A stretch of 64,000 nucleotides of DNA from Paenibacillus phytohabitans (GTDB lineage: Bacteria > Bacillota > Bacilli > Paenibacillales > Paenibacillaceae). The stretch covers positions 535,705-599,704 of the forward strand of contig NZ_WHOB01000069.1 in NCBI RefSeq assembly GCF_013141775.1, read 5' to 3'. Numbering within the stretch: position 1 is the stretch's first letter; each line of letters opens with the position of its first letter. Below the pieces are notes generated by a model. That model was not told the DNA's origin. It was given only the letters and a program-made list of their open reading frames with translations, and ran no database searches. Below are positions 8,735 through 18,001 of this stretch, piece after piece. The position numbers were made by a program, and so were the translations under genes.

Positions 8735-9352
8735 TTGAGAACGTCTGGCCGATGGGCAGGCAAAAGCTGGGGCACGCTTGGCGACAGCATCAGCGCGGCG
8801 GGTGGTTATCAGCCGCTGGTGTGTGCAGAAGTTGGTTTCGGAACAATGGCCAACCTCGCAGTCAGCGGTTGTCCTATGGCAGCGGGCGGAGACCGTGACT
8901 ACGGGGCGACTGTACATGCGGGCCGTTCTTTAACAGAGATCCCTGACTGTGTTACTATTTTGGCCGGAACCAACGATTTCAGGCTCGATAAGCCGCTGGG
9001 GAGTATGGAAGGGCGGGACATTCATACCTTTTACGGTGCCTACGCCACTTTGATTGAGGACCTGTTAACCCGCAGGCCGGATGCCCGTCTGAATCTGTGG
9101 ACTCCGCTTCAGCGGGATAAGGACGGATGGGATACCACCGTCAGGAACTGCGCAGGCTTCCGCCTGCCGGATTACGCTGAAGCGGTCCGCAGGATCGGAG
9201 CCTATTATGCGGTGCCAGTACTGGACTTGTATGCTGAAAGCGGGATTACCCGGTTAACTCTGGATTATTTCACCCTTGACGGCCTTCATCCGAACGAGGC
9301 AGGCTTTCAGCGGATTGCTGAGCTGGCCATCCCTTTTCTGGAGCGGATTTGA
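8735..9352 (+). CDS. SGNH/GDSL hydrolase, cytoplasmic, copy 1
   Basis: 205 residues from TTG 8735. GAGGGGG at 8721-8727 gives 7 bp spacing to the TTG but only 1 bp to the ATG at 8729, and the paralogue at 29668 begins with the equivalent TTG. Block I is GDSISAAGG (nucleophile Ser), GTND is block III and DGLHPN block V (Asp-His of the triad). No signal peptide, so an intracellular esterase, probably deacetylating imported sugars. It differs from the copy at 29668-30285 at about 29 of 205 positions, counted by eye. Last gene of the first operon, followed by a terminator. Confidence 0.88.
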   Translation: MRTSGRWAGKSWGTLGDSISAAGGYQPLVCAEVGFGTMANLAVSGCPMAAGGDRDYGATVHAGRSLTEIPDCVTILAGTNDFRLDKPLGSMEGRDIHTFYGAYATLIEDLLTRRPDARLNLWTPLQRDKDGWDTTVRNCAGFRLPDYAEAVRRIGAYYAVPVLDLYAESGITRLTLDYFTLDGLHPNEAGFQRIAELAIPFLERI

Positions 9353-9391
9353 ATAGCAGGCTGAATGGTTCCATGCACTTTTGAATGTACA

Positions 9392-9429
9392 AAGAAACCT
9401 CTCTTATGAGAGGTTTCTTCATTTGTTTT
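9392..9429 (+). terminator. Rho-independent terminator
   Basis: A 12-bp perfect stem (9392-9403 with 9408-9419, core GAAACCTCTC) and a TTAT loop, followed by a T-rich tail. It ends the FAD/ABC/SGNH operon. It also separates that operon from the convergent GH9 gene, though the A-tract needed for termination from the other side is short. Confidence 0.9.
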
Positions 9430-9559
9430 TTAAGATTGCAGATCCAATTCCCGCTTAAACAGCGGAGAGGACGGAACGATTGTGGAAAAGCGACAGCGGT
9501 CCGTTCGCGCAGCGTCCACTAAAGTGCACACGATGATCCTACTCCAAAAAAGGGGCTTA

Positions 9560-12500
9560 TTAGCTACCCCAACCAACTATAGGGCCGCTCAGAATCTCTG
9601 TACTTATAGCATCGGTAAAAGTATCAGTAGTGTGGAAGTAGTAGGAATGCTGGCCGGGAGGCAGCTTGGTCGTGTATTGATAGACTCTGCCGTCAACATA
9701 GTTAGTATCACCCGGATTAGCAGGCTGCATGGTCCGGACAACGCCATCCAAGACCAGCTCCATGGCAAATGGGGCCTGATTGTCCGCATCGGTATAAGTG
9801 ACTGTGAAAGTAAACTCGGTTTGCGGCGTGCCTGCTGTATGATTTACGCCTCCTGAAGTTAACGTTGGCGCACTTCCGCTGACCTGATTGGTCGCCTTGA
9901 TTTCATCAATCAGCATTTCACCGGCAGTGACTGTATTTTGTTTCAACCAAATGGACATCTTCAGCGCCTTTTTATCAATGGCCGGACTAAGTGCATTCAG
10001 ATCAAATTGCAGATCGCTCCAGTCCGCTGGAACCAGAGCCCAGCCTCCGGTCAGATTGTACGTTCTTTTGCCGTCATTAATTTCAATCCGGGTTCTGAGG
10101 TCAGGAGAGGCCGGATTCTTAAGCGTAATATTCAAATACCGGTAGCCGCTCAGATCGACCACATCGTTCCACGGCTGGAATTTAGACGCTGAAGTCACAC
10201 TTGCCGGAGTCTGGGCGAATTTGCCGGCTGAACGTCCGTCTACGGTAAGCTTGGTGAACGTTCCCGTGCCGCCATTCTGGTTATACCAGTTGACCCAGGT
10301 CGTATTGGCCGCAGAACCACCCCAGAATCCGCCTCCTCCAAAATCATCATATAACAGGGGAGTGGAGGGGTCCGGCAACGCGGGAGCAACGGTGTAATGA
10401 GTCGAGCTGTAGGTGTATCCGCCGGAAGAGTCCTTCGCTCGAACATCTACTCTCCGGTTGGTGTAGGGCAAGGATTGGCTCTCATCGATGACAGCAGCGT
10501 ACACCGCACCCCTTACAGTTGAATATACATTACCGGATACCGTCATCGGCTGATAAGGCAATCCGGCTGCCGCATACTCTACCTGGCTCAGATCATCCCC
10601 AGCCTCAGCAAAAACAGTTACATCTCCGCGGACCCATTCTCCAATCACCGGAGAGAGTAGCGGCAAGGCGGGCGGCTTCGCGGTGTTGTCCGCACCTGTT
10701 CCCGGAGTTGCACTCAGTCCCATGACTGTGTATAGGAGTCCTGCCTGAATACTGATACTGAACTCGTTATACCGCCACTGATTCGTATCATCCAGATAGA
10801 GGGAACGGTCCTCGTACCAGGGGCTTATACTGGTTCGATTCTTAGGATCTTTCATATTCGGTCCGCTGACCATGGCGCCGGGGAAGATAATCCCAGTATC
10901 ACCCGCAGTATTAGAATCCTCATTGTAGCGGGTATGCGGGAACATCACATGATGGGTGCCAATGCCGGAGATCCAGCTGATATTCCACGGATTTTCTCCG
11001 AACAGCCAATACATGCCTTTTACCACCGCCTCCAGTGCTGCCGGGTCACCGAATAATTCATAGTACCGCAGCAGGTCCCCTAAATAAGAAGCATGAGGTT
11101 CGTTTACACCGAAATTCTTAAACTGGTTCAGTACACCATACGGGGTATCATCTGAAGTGGAGAGGAAGAAATCCGCTTGCCCTTTTAACAAACTGTGAAT
11201 ATGAGACTGTGTTGCAGCATCGGCAACCGGGTAGAACTCAGCCATGGACATTGGGCTCATATCCCAATAGTTCGTGGATGAAATGTCACCCAGCGTTAAG
11301 GCGTTGATTGTAGCTGAAGCTGAATTCCTATACCGGATCTCGCCGGTCAGCAAGTACAGCTCCACATCAGCGAGCAGCTTGGAATTGGGGATGCCTCCTC
11401 TGGTGGAGTAGGAGCCTATTGGACCGTCAGGATGGGCAACCACATAATCATAAAAGATTACAGCTGCGCTCTCGCATTGGTCGGCAAAATCCGTAAGTTC
11501 TGCAATCCGGGCTGACGCGATGTCGCCTTCGTTAACCGCTGTGCGGATCGCGCGCGCTGTGGCTGCCAGTGTACCCGCTGACTTGGCTGAGCCGCCGACG
11601 CTTAAATCGGTCAGCTTCCGGTCATCGGCTGTGCCGGAGATGTTGTCGGTAGATTTCTCCGGGTGAACGAAAGAAGCATTGTTCCTGAGATTATACATTT
11701 CCCCGCCAAGCTGATCCGCGAACTTGATGAGATATTCGCTGCCGAAGACAGCTTCATCTACCAGGTCCGGGATGCCATTGCTGTCGTTATCGTACTTCAC
11801 GCTGTCTTTGTCCGCATAACGCGTATAAGCAAGTGCAATCTCCGCGCCGACCCATTGGTTACCGCCATATTTCCCGTAATCCCCCGCATCGTACCAGCTG
11901 CCTGTCAGATCATAATGGGTCAGGCCGTCCGCAGACTGGGCATCATCCAGGTGACCCGCGGCATGGTAGAGCTTGGCGGAAGGAGCTACACTGCTGTAAC
12001 CCTCAGGATAAGCATCACTGGTGGCTACTGAGGCACGCAGGAGACGATAGAAGGCAGTCATTTCATCCTTGTATTGATCCCACAGGTTAGGCGTAATTTC
12101 AAAAGGATAGGAATACTGCTGATTACTTCGCACCCTGTAGTTGTTCCCGGAATCTGTGACGGAGGAGAAGCCGATAGAGTAAACATGCTTATTCCAGTAA
12201 AAGCCCTCGTAAGTCATGGTGCCTGAAGACACGACATTAGCTCCATCCAAGATCTCATAGGTTGTATCTGTCACTGTGGTGGTTGAGATGAATTTGGCGT
12301 TCTTGATATCATCTGCGCTGTAGCCGGCTTGGCTCACTACAATATCAATTACAGAAGAGGAATTGGTTACGCTCAAATTGTGAATTCCGGTCGTGACTTC
12401 ATTCGATGTCGTATCTGTGGTACGGAAATAGTAGGAATGGGCACCCGCCGGAAGCTTGGTCATGAACCTGTAATCTTTTCCGTCCGTGTAGGTTACATCG

Positions 12501-13285
12501 GCTTGATCGGTTTCGCGCATAGTATAGGCCGTGTCATCAATGATCACCTGGACGGCATAAGGCACCTCGTTATCCGGGTCGGTATAAGTGGCATCGAAGG
12601 TAAAATTAGTGTTCTGGTTATAGCTTCCATCTGTATCCGCACTCATCACAGCCGGGCTTAACTGAGGCGCGGTACCGCCGGAGGCCGTGGTAAACACGAT
12701 ATCATCGATCAGCATTTCCCCGTAAGTCCCGCCGGCTTGTCTAAGCCATACCTCCAGTTTGACTTTCTCCTTCTGAATCTTGGGCGACAGGGCATCCAGA
12801 TCAAACTGCAGGCTGGTCCAGGTATTCGTTGCAGGTACATAACCACCGGTAAGATTGTAATTGGTAATGCCATCGCCTATAACAACACGAATGAGTGACT
12901 GGGTATAACCTGCATTTTGCAGAGACAGATTCATATAACGGTAGCCCGAGAGGTCAAAGGTCTCGTTCATCGGCTGAAACTTGGCCCAGGAGGTGGAGGA
13001 GCTTGGGGTTTGTGTGAACTTTCCAATTGTACGGGTGCCTTGGACCGTCTTGGTGAAAGTGCCGCTGCCCCCGTTCTGATTGTACCAGTTCGTCCAATTT
13101 TGCTTGAACAGCCCGCCGCCGGCAAAATCATCATACAGAAGAGGGTGGCCGGGTCCCGGCAAGGGGTTAACCGCTGCTGCGGCAGGCCGGGGAGACAGAG
13201 CAACAGCACTTATGATCAACAACAGACTGAGGCATACAGGTAATAACTTTTTGAATCGTACGGGGAATAGGCTTGATCTGAACAT
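9560..13285 (-). CDS. Secreted multimodular GH9 endo-glycanase (xanthanase-like)
   Basis: 1241 residues with a signal peptide ending near AAAA (residue 38). Module order: beta-sandwich carbohydrate-binding-like module (about 47-200), Ig-like module (205-308), GH9 N-terminal Ig domain (312-400, VSQAGY), GH9 catalytic domain (402-860), Ig-like region (875-965), then a second binding module plus Ig module (975-1241) closely resembling the N-terminal pair. The catalytic domain has GSWYDAGDYGKYG (Asp466/Asp469 candidates), GENPWNISWISGIGTHHVMFPHTR, and YNEFS with general-acid candidate Glu841. GH9 enzymes invert beta-1,4-glucan linkages; known GH9 xanthanases of Paenibacillus cut the xanthan backbone, and the neighbours support this. 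Start ATG follows GAGGAGGT. Generic endoglucanase activity is the alternative. Confidence 0.9.
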   Translation of the reverse strand: MFRSSLFPVRFKKLLPVCLSLLLIISAVALSPRPAAAAVNPLPGPGHPLLYDDFAGGGLFKQNWTNWYNQNGGSGTFTKTVQGTRTIGKFTQTPSSSTSWAKFQPMNETFDLSGYRYMNLSLQNAGYTQSLIRVVIGDGITNYNLTGGYVPATNTWTSLQFDLDALSPKIQKEKVKLEVWLRQAGGTYGEMLIDDIVFTTASGGTAPQLSPAVMSADTDGSYNQNTNFTFDATYTDPDNEVPYAVQVIIDDTAYTMRETDQADVTYTDGKDYRFMTKLPAGAHSYYFRTTDTTSNEVTTGIHNLSVTNSSSVIDIVVSQAGYSADDIKNAKFISTTTVTDTTYEILDGANVVSSGTMTYEGFYWNKHVYSIGFSSVTDSGNNYRVRSNQQYSYPFEITPNLWDQYKDEMTAFYRLLRASVATSDAYPEGYSSVAPSAKLYHAAGHLDDAQSADGLTHYDLTGSWYDAGDYGKYGGNQWVGAEIALAYTRYADKDSVKYDNDSNGIPDLVDEAVFGSEYLIKFADQLGGEMYNLRNNASFVHPEKSTDNISGTADDRKLTDLSVGGSAKSAGTLAATARAIRTAVNEGDIASARIAELTDFADQCESAAVIFYDYVVAHPDGPIGSYSTRGGIPNSKLLADVELYLLTGEIRYRNSASATINALTLGDISSTNYWDMSPMSMAEFYPVADAATQSHIHSLLKGQADFFLSTSDDTPYGVLNQFKNFGVNEPHASYLGDLLRYYELFGDPAALEAVVKGMYWLFGENPWNISWISGIGTHHVMFPHTRYNEDSNTAGDTGIIFPGAMVSGPNMKDPKNRTSISPWYEDRSLYLDDTNQWRYNEFSISIQAGLLYTVMGLSATPGTGADNTAKPPALPLLSPVIGEWVRGDVTVFAEAGDDLSQVEYAAAGLPYQPMTVSGNVYSTVRGAVYAAVIDESQSLPYTNRRVDVRAKDSSGGYTYSSTHYTVAPALPDPSTPLLYDDFGGGGFWGGSAANTTWVNWYNQNGGTGTFTKLTVDGRSAGKFAQTPASVTSASKFQPWNDVVDLSGYRYLNITLKNPASPDLRTRIEINDGKRTYNLTGGWALVPADWSDLQFDLNALSPAIDKKALKMSIWLKQNTVTAGEMLIDEIKATNQVSGSAPTLTSGGVNHTAGTPQTEFTFTVTYTDADNQAPFAMELVLDGVVRTMQPANPGDTNYVDGRVYQYTTKLPPGQHSYYFHTTDTFTDAISTEILSGPIVGWGS

Positions 13286-13341
13286 CTGTTTAACCTCCTC
13301 ATAGTCGGATAGTGTGAACCCTAATCTCCTTTCCTCTTTTA

Positions 13342-13355
13342 TGTAAACGCTTGCA
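13342..13355 (-). promoter_or_regulatory. Candidate cre site upstream of GH9
   Basis: TGTAAACGCTTGCA (plus-strand reading) fits TGWNANCGNTNWCA at every constrained position except one. It lies 57 bp upstream of the GH9 start, in the intergenic region shared with the divergent two-component genes, where CcpA binding could repress the secreted enzyme in the presence of preferred sugars. Confidence 0.55.
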
Positions 13356-13408
13356 AAAAGAGCATAAAAGAGTTACTATCACTAATCGATGATGAATTAC
13401 AGGGAATA

Positions 13409-13517
13409 TGTGATCTATACTAGGGCTGTAACGGCTTCGAACCTATGAAACAAAGGTCTTTCAGAGCCAGGCGGTCAACAATCCTGATATAGATCACACA
13501 AAAGATGAAATAGATCA
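13409..13517. promoter_or_regulatory. Repeated TGATCTATA half-sites, candidate operator
   Basis: TGTGATCTATA at 13409-13419 and its perfect inverted copy TATAGATCACA at 13488-13498 are 68 bp apart, with a third, shorter TAGATCA at 13511-13517. They lie between the divergent GH9 gene and the response regulator gene. Such spaced repeats suit an AraC-type regulator, and the adjacent response regulator is the obvious candidate. Binding is inferred. Confidence 0.4.
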
Positions 13518-13567
13518 TCTACCGGAATTTGCAGCGAGTGTACTGTGATACAAAAGGGGGGAGCATC

Positions 13568-15220
13568 ATGTATAAAATTCTCGTGGTAGACGATGAGCCG
13601 AGAGTGAGTGCGGGGATCAAGAACTTCCTGCTCGCTTCGGACATGAACATCACTTATGTTGAAACGGCAATCAATGGGTTCGAAGCGATTGATTATTTGC
13701 GGATGGACCGCTTTGATCTGGTGCTGACCGATATACAGATGGGCCGGATGAGCGGAATTGAATTAATGGAGAATATCTATATGGAGCAGTGGAATGTCCC
13801 GGTGATTGTCATTTCCGCCCATGAGAAGTTTGATTTCGCCAAAAAGTCGCTCCGGCTGGGGGCTAAGGATTATCTGGTCAAGCCGGTAGAGCGAGCAGAG
13901 CTGCTGCGGGTAGTCCGCAAAGCGTTAACCCAGAAAGAGCTTCCGGGGAAGAGCCTTGAGGCGGACAGCAGGCCGATACAGGACCAGTCCAGGCGTAATG
14001 AGTGGCTGATGGAGCTGGTTACAGAGCGGAATCTGACCCGGAAGGATATTGAAGATGTGACCAGTGAACTGGGAGAGCTATTACAAGGACAATTCTTCGG
14101 CGTGATCTCCAGCCGCATTGATTATAGCCAGGCCGGCTTCAGCCAACAGAAGGTCACTCTGCATGACCGCAAATTATTGAAATATGCGGCGATCAATATT
14201 ATGAATGAAACCTTAATGGAGTGGAATGGTTTGACCTTCAACGGCTTCGGCCATTCCATCATCAGCATTATCCAGTTATCTGCCGAAGAAATGGGCGATC
14301 CCCAGGTTAGAGTACACTCGCAGATCCATATGATCGGGCAGATGATCGCCATGAATATGAAGCAGTATCTGAATGTGGAGGCAACGATCGGCCTCAGCAC
14401 TTTGGGCGGAGATGTATTAATGCTCCCCAGGCTGATGGAAGAAGCAGACACTGCGGCGGAGTGGACCAAAGTCCATCCCGGACAAAGAGTCTTCTATTAT
14501 CACGATATAGCCGTGCAGGATAATCTGAGTATGGTCGTCTGGATGAGCAAGGTCAGTGAATTCATGGAGCAGATGAAATCAGCGGTAGAATCCGCAGGGT
14601 ACGTGAATCCGCAAAACATCCTTGGCCAGCTGCCGGTGTCTGAACAGTCACAGGAGGTCACGAACAGCTATTGCGGGATGCTGATCTACCGGATTTACGG
14701 GCTGCTGGTCGAATACGGGCAGGGGAACGGGGTCTCCCTCTATGATTTCAACCCGGATATGGTGTTCCAGGGACTTAGCGGACAGCAGAAGCTGGAACGG
14801 CTGCACCGGTACATTGAAGATTCGGTTGCTTTTTTGCAGCAGCTCTCGAAGGCCAGAGATCAGAATGTGATCTCGCGGATTACCAGCTACATCCAGAAGA
14901 ATTACCGTAATCCGGCGCTGAAAATCCAGGATATTTCCGAGGAGGTTCATTTCAGCGCAGCTCATCTGGGTTATATTTTCAAACGTGATATGAAAACAAA
15001 CCTCTGGGATTATGTGACGGCACTAAGGATGGAAGAGGCCCGCCGGCTGATGATTACCACGGACAAGAAACGGTATGAAATCGCCTTTGCGGTAGGGTAT
15101 GAGTCGCCTGAGCACTTCAGCCGGATGTTCAAGAGAATGCTGGGGCTCACACCGGCAGAATTCCGCAAGCAAGCCAGAGGAGGGAACCGGACTGAAGCTG
15201 AAACTGAAACTGAAGCATAA
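13568..15220 (+). CDS. AraC-type response regulator (YesN-like)
   Basis: 550 residues from ATG 13568, which follows AAAAGGGGGGAG; a start at 13529 is upstream of this site. Residues 1-120 are a receiver domain with ILVVDDEP and the phospho-acceptor Asp55 in LVLTDIQMG; the conserved Lys is in KDYLVKP. A long middle region of about 300 residues resembles other YesN-type regulators. The C-terminus is a two-HTH AraC domain (ISEEVHFSAAHLGYIFKRD and FAVGYESPEHFSRMFKRMLGLTPAEFR). It is paired with the overlapping histidine kinase gene and sits between the divergent GH9 gene and the importer genes, both of which it could control. The last codons contain a TEAETETEA tail made from a hexamer repeat. 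Confidence 0.93.
   Translation: MYKILVVDDEPRVSAGIKNFLLASDMNITYVETAINGFEAIDYLRMDRFDLVLTDIQMGRMSGIELMENIYMEQWNVPVIVISAHEKFDFAKKSLRLGAKDYLVKPVERAELLRVVRKALTQKELPGKSLEADSRPIQDQSRRNEWLMELVTERNLTRKDIEDVTSELGELLQGQFFGVISSRIDYSQAGFSQQKVTLHDRKLLKYAAINIMNETLMEWNGLTFNGFGHSIISIIQLSAEEMGDPQVRVHSQIHMIGQMIAMNMKQYLNVEATIGLSTLGGDVLMLPRLMEEADTAAEWTKVHPGQRVFYYHDIAVQDNLSMVVWMSKVSEFMEQMKSAVESAGYVNPQNILGQLPVSEQSQEVTNSYCGMLIYRIYGLLVEYGQGNGVSLYDFNPDMVFQGLSGQQKLERLHRYIEDSVAFLQQLSKARDQNVISRITSYIQKNYRNPALKIQDISEEVHFSAAHLGYIFKRDMKTNLWDYVTALRMEEARRLMITTDKKRYEIAFAVGYESPEHFSRMFKRMLGLTPAEFRKQARGGNRTEAETETEA
15192..15215 (+). repeat. Hexamer tandem repeat (CTGAAR)4
   Basis: Four consecutive CTGAAG/CTGAAA units span the overlap of the response regulator end and histidine kinase start. 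They encode alternating Glu/Thr residues in one frame and KLKLKLK in the other. Unit changes would keep both frames. Confidence 0.8.
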
Positions 15221-16943
15221 AGTCACCCTGGCATTCCTCGTATTGATTGTCCTCCCCTTTATAGTAGTAGGCTGGATTTCAGCTTATGTGGCTGTAGATA
15301 CCATCAAGGAAGAAGTCGGCAGTACAACACTCCAGCTGGTTAAACAAAATCATGTGACGATCGACAAAACCATATCCGCGATCAATGACAGGACGGTCAC
15401 ACTGCTGGATAATCACTTTTTCAGTAATCCGGCGGGGTATAGCTTCTGGACCGGAATTGACACGCTGAATGAAATCCAGCAGGCCGATAATATTCTGGAG
15501 AGCTGGTCTACCGGAGGCACAGAATATGCAATTTATATGAGAAATATTGAGCGTAGAGATACGCCTTTTGATCTTTCCCATAAGACAAAGGGATTCAAGT
15601 ATTTGGATAATGATGCGGGCGGATTACCTGACGCTATGGTAAGCAACATGGATGACAGCGGAGGCGGAGCACTGCGCATTACGCATGCAGAGACCGGTGA
15701 GCAAACGATCTCGTTCATGCGCAGTATTCTCAATCCCCGGGACTATAATGAGGCCATCGGCCTGCTGGTGGTCAACAAGGTAGAGGTGCTTTTAACCCGG
15801 GATATGGTATCTGTTGAGGTGCCGTCTGCTGCCGGTATCTTTTTATTCAACGACAAGGATGAGCTGTTAATGTCCGCAGGTTCAGGCAGCATTTCACTGG
15901 CCGAGATTGACAAGAATATCGGACCTGCGGGGCCTTATGGCTTCACCTTCGCTGAAGAAGGCGGGGAAGAGTGGCTCTATGCCTATTCGGACAGCCCGAA
16001 ATTCCACACCAGATTATTGTACAAAATCCCCTTAGCGTCCATTACCGGTAAACAAATCTGGCTGCAAAATATGCTCGTCATAATCTCCGTCGTTTTTTTA
16101 GCATTTGTCCTCACGTTCGTGCTCTATTTAGTACGGCTTGTCGTTAAGCCCGTAGTGAAGCTCGTCTCGGTTATGAAAATATATGAACCCGGCAAAACGC
16201 TGTCATGGACAGAGGAGCCGCTCAGGCATGATGAATTCGGCATTCTATATGGATCATTTGTGAAAATGACCAAAAGGCTGGATTATTCGATTGAAGAAAA
16301 TTATGTGATGCAGCTGAAACAGAAAGAGTATGAGCTGCTGATGCTTCAATCCCAGATCACCCCCCATTATCTGTACAATACTCTGGATTCGATTTACTGG
16401 TACGCGCTGGATAGCGGAAATACCGAGGTTGGCGAAATGGTCCGTGACTTGTCCATGCTGCTGCGTATCGGCCTCAGTAAAGGCCGGAAAATGATTACAG
16501 CCGGGGAAGAGCTGGAGCATGCCCAGGCCTATACACGGCTGCAAGAGAAACGTTACCCTGACACCTTTGAGGTCTGCTGGCAGATCGATGAAACATTGAG
16601 CGGCTATGAAACTCCCAAAGTCATTATTCAGCCTCTGATCGAAAATGCCATTATTCATGGCGTGCGCGGAATGGATGGGGAAGGAGAAATACGGGTATCT
16701 GCAGTTCAAAGTGAAGATACCCTCCGCTTCATCGTAGAGGACAACGGGCATCTGCCTGTAGATCCGGATGAACTCTCTGCCATCATGCAGGAAGAGCATA
16801 GTCCGAAGGGATATGGCATTAGAAATGTGCACCAGCGGATCCAGCTCCATTACGGGGAGGCGTATGGTTTGACCTATGAACGAAGCGATGAGGGGTGGAC
16901 ACGGGCAATCATCACCCTGCCTTTGCGCAAGCCCCCCGAATGA
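15192..16943 (+). CDS. Sensor histidine kinase (YesM-like)
   Basis: 583 residues if translation starts at CTG 15192, 8 bp after AGGAGGG; no ATG/GTG/TTG is well placed, and the in-frame ATG at 15099 would overlap the regulator gene by 122 bp. Basic KLKLKLKHK leads into membrane segment 1 (about 12-37), then an extracytoplasmic sensor region to about 285, membrane segment 2 (about 290-315) and a HAMP-like linker. The His_kinase motif is QSQITPHYLYNTLD with His392; the ATPase domain has PLIENAIIHG and GYGIRNVHQRI. It probably senses an extracellular sugar or loaded binding protein and phosphorylates the adjacent regulator. The exact start is uncertain. Confidence 0.85.
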   Translation: MKLKLKLKHKVTLAFLVLIVLPFIVVGWISAYVAVDTIKEEVGSTTLQLVKQNHVTIDKTISAINDRTVTLLDNHFFSNPAGYSFWTGIDTLNEIQQADNILESWSTGGTEYAIYMRNIERRDTPFDLSHKTKGFKYLDNDAGGLPDAMVSNMDDSGGGALRITHAETGEQTISFMRSILNPRDYNEAIGLLVVNKVEVLLTRDMVSVEVPSAAGIFLFNDKDELLMSAGSGSISLAEIDKNIGPAGPYGFTFAEEGGEEWLYAYSDSPKFHTRLLYKIPLASITGKQIWLQNMLVIISVVFLAFVLTFVLYLVRLVVKPVVKLVSVMKIYEPGKTLSWTEEPLRHDEFGILYGSFVKMTKRLDYSIEENYVMQLKQKEYELLMLQSQITPHYLYNTLDSIYWYALDSGNTEVGEMVRDLSMLLRIGLSKGRKMITAGEELEHAQAYTRLQEKRYPDTFEVCWQIDETLSGYETPKVIIQPLIENAIIHGVRGMDGEGEIRVSAVQSEDTLRFIVEDNGHLPVDPDELSAIMQEEHSPKGYGIRNVHQRIQLHYGEAYGLTYERSDEGWTRAIITLPLRKPPE

Positions 16944-17049
16944 GGTACTACCGGCTATGGGCGTTTAAAAGATCACGTTTTTACGGGAATGCATCATCGT
17001 AGCCGTGTAGAGATGGTTCTATAATAAGTCCATGAAAGGAGTAATGGAC

Positions 17050-17985
17050 ATGACTAGAGCCACTGGATTCTCAAGATTTATCCATGCCATGTGGAAGTAC
17101 AAGGCGCTGACACTAATGATGCTGCCGGCCGTTCTTGTCCTTCTGGCGCACAGCTATCTGCCGATGTTCGGTATATTCATTGCGTTCAAGAATGTGAATT
17201 ACATTGACGGAATTTGGGGGAGTCCATGGGTAGGATTTGATAACTTCAAATTCCTGTTCTCCTCGGGAGATATGTGGAGAATTGTAAGAAACACGCTGCT
17301 GTACAGCTTGACCTTTATGATACTGAACCTAGTGCTGTCGGTATCTATCGCGGTGGCCATCAATGAGATCCGGCGGCGGTTTCTGGCAAAAGCTTACCAA
17401 AGCTTCATTATCCTGCCGCACTTCCTGTCGATGGTCGTGGTGAGTTATCTCGTATACGCTTTCCTGCAGCCGGATCATGGCTTCATTAATGCCACCGTCC
17501 TCAAAGCCTTCGGGCAGGATGCGGTGTTCTGGTATTCGGAGAAGGAATACTGGCCTTATATCCTGGTGTTCGTGAACGCCTGGAAGCATGCCGGCTTCGG
17601 TGCCGTTATCTACATTGCGGCGATCGCCGGAATTGACCCCGAATACTATGAGGCTGCACTTATCGACGGGGCTTCCAAGTGGAAGCAGATTACGAACATA
17701 ACGATCCCTTTTATCCGGCCGGTCATTATCATTATGACGATTCTGTCGATGGGAAGTATCTTCAGTTCAGACTTCGGGCTGTTCTTCCAGGTGCCCATGA
17801 ACTCAGGGGCATTGTATCCGGTTACGGATACCGTGGATACGTATGTATACCGGGCCTTGATGCAATTAAATGATATCGGGATGTCCTCGGCCACGGCGCT
17901 TGTTCAATCGGTGGTTGGGTTCATCATGGTGATCGCAACCAATAGCGCGGTCAGACAAATTGACCGGGAACAGGCATTATTCTAA
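17050..17985 (+). CDS. Sugar ABC permease, LplB type
   Basis: 311 residues from ATG 17050, 8 bp after AAGGAG (17036-17041); the ATGs at 17032 and 17044 are too close to or upstream of that site. Six membrane segments, the first at about 20-42. GIFIAFKNVNYIDGIWGSPWVG is an LplB-family hallmark, and the EAA loop reads EYYEAALIDGASKWKQI. With the following YtcP-like permease and binding protein it makes an oligosaccharide importer, here most likely for xanthan fragments because GH88, GH92 and PL8 genes follow. No ATPase gene adjacent. Confidence 0.93.
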   Translation: MTRATGFSRFIHAMWKYKALTLMMLPAVLVLLAHSYLPMFGIFIAFKNVNYIDGIWGSPWVGFDNFKFLFSSGDMWRIVRNTLLYSLTFMILNLVLSVSIAVAINEIRRRFLAKAYQSFIILPHFLSMVVVSYLVYAFLQPDHGFINATVLKAFGQDAVFWYSEKEYWPYILVFVNAWKHAGFGAVIYIAAIAGIDPEYYEAALIDGASKWKQITNITIPFIRPVIIIMTILSMGSIFSSDFGLFFQVPMNSGALYPVTDTVDTYVYRALMQLNDIGMSSATALVQSVVGFIMVIATNSAVRQIDREQALF

Positions 17986-18001
17986 ATAAAGGAGAACAAT
18001 C

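Noticed and set aside
9460..9560. Possible small gene at 9482-9856
   Set aside because: Antisense to the GH9 3' end, no domain and no plausible binding site.
15099..15191. ATG start of the histidine kinase at 15099
   Set aside because: Needs a 122-bp overlap with the regulator and adds residues that are simply the regulator's DNA read in another frame; AGGAGGG is placed for CTG 15192. Not excluded completely.
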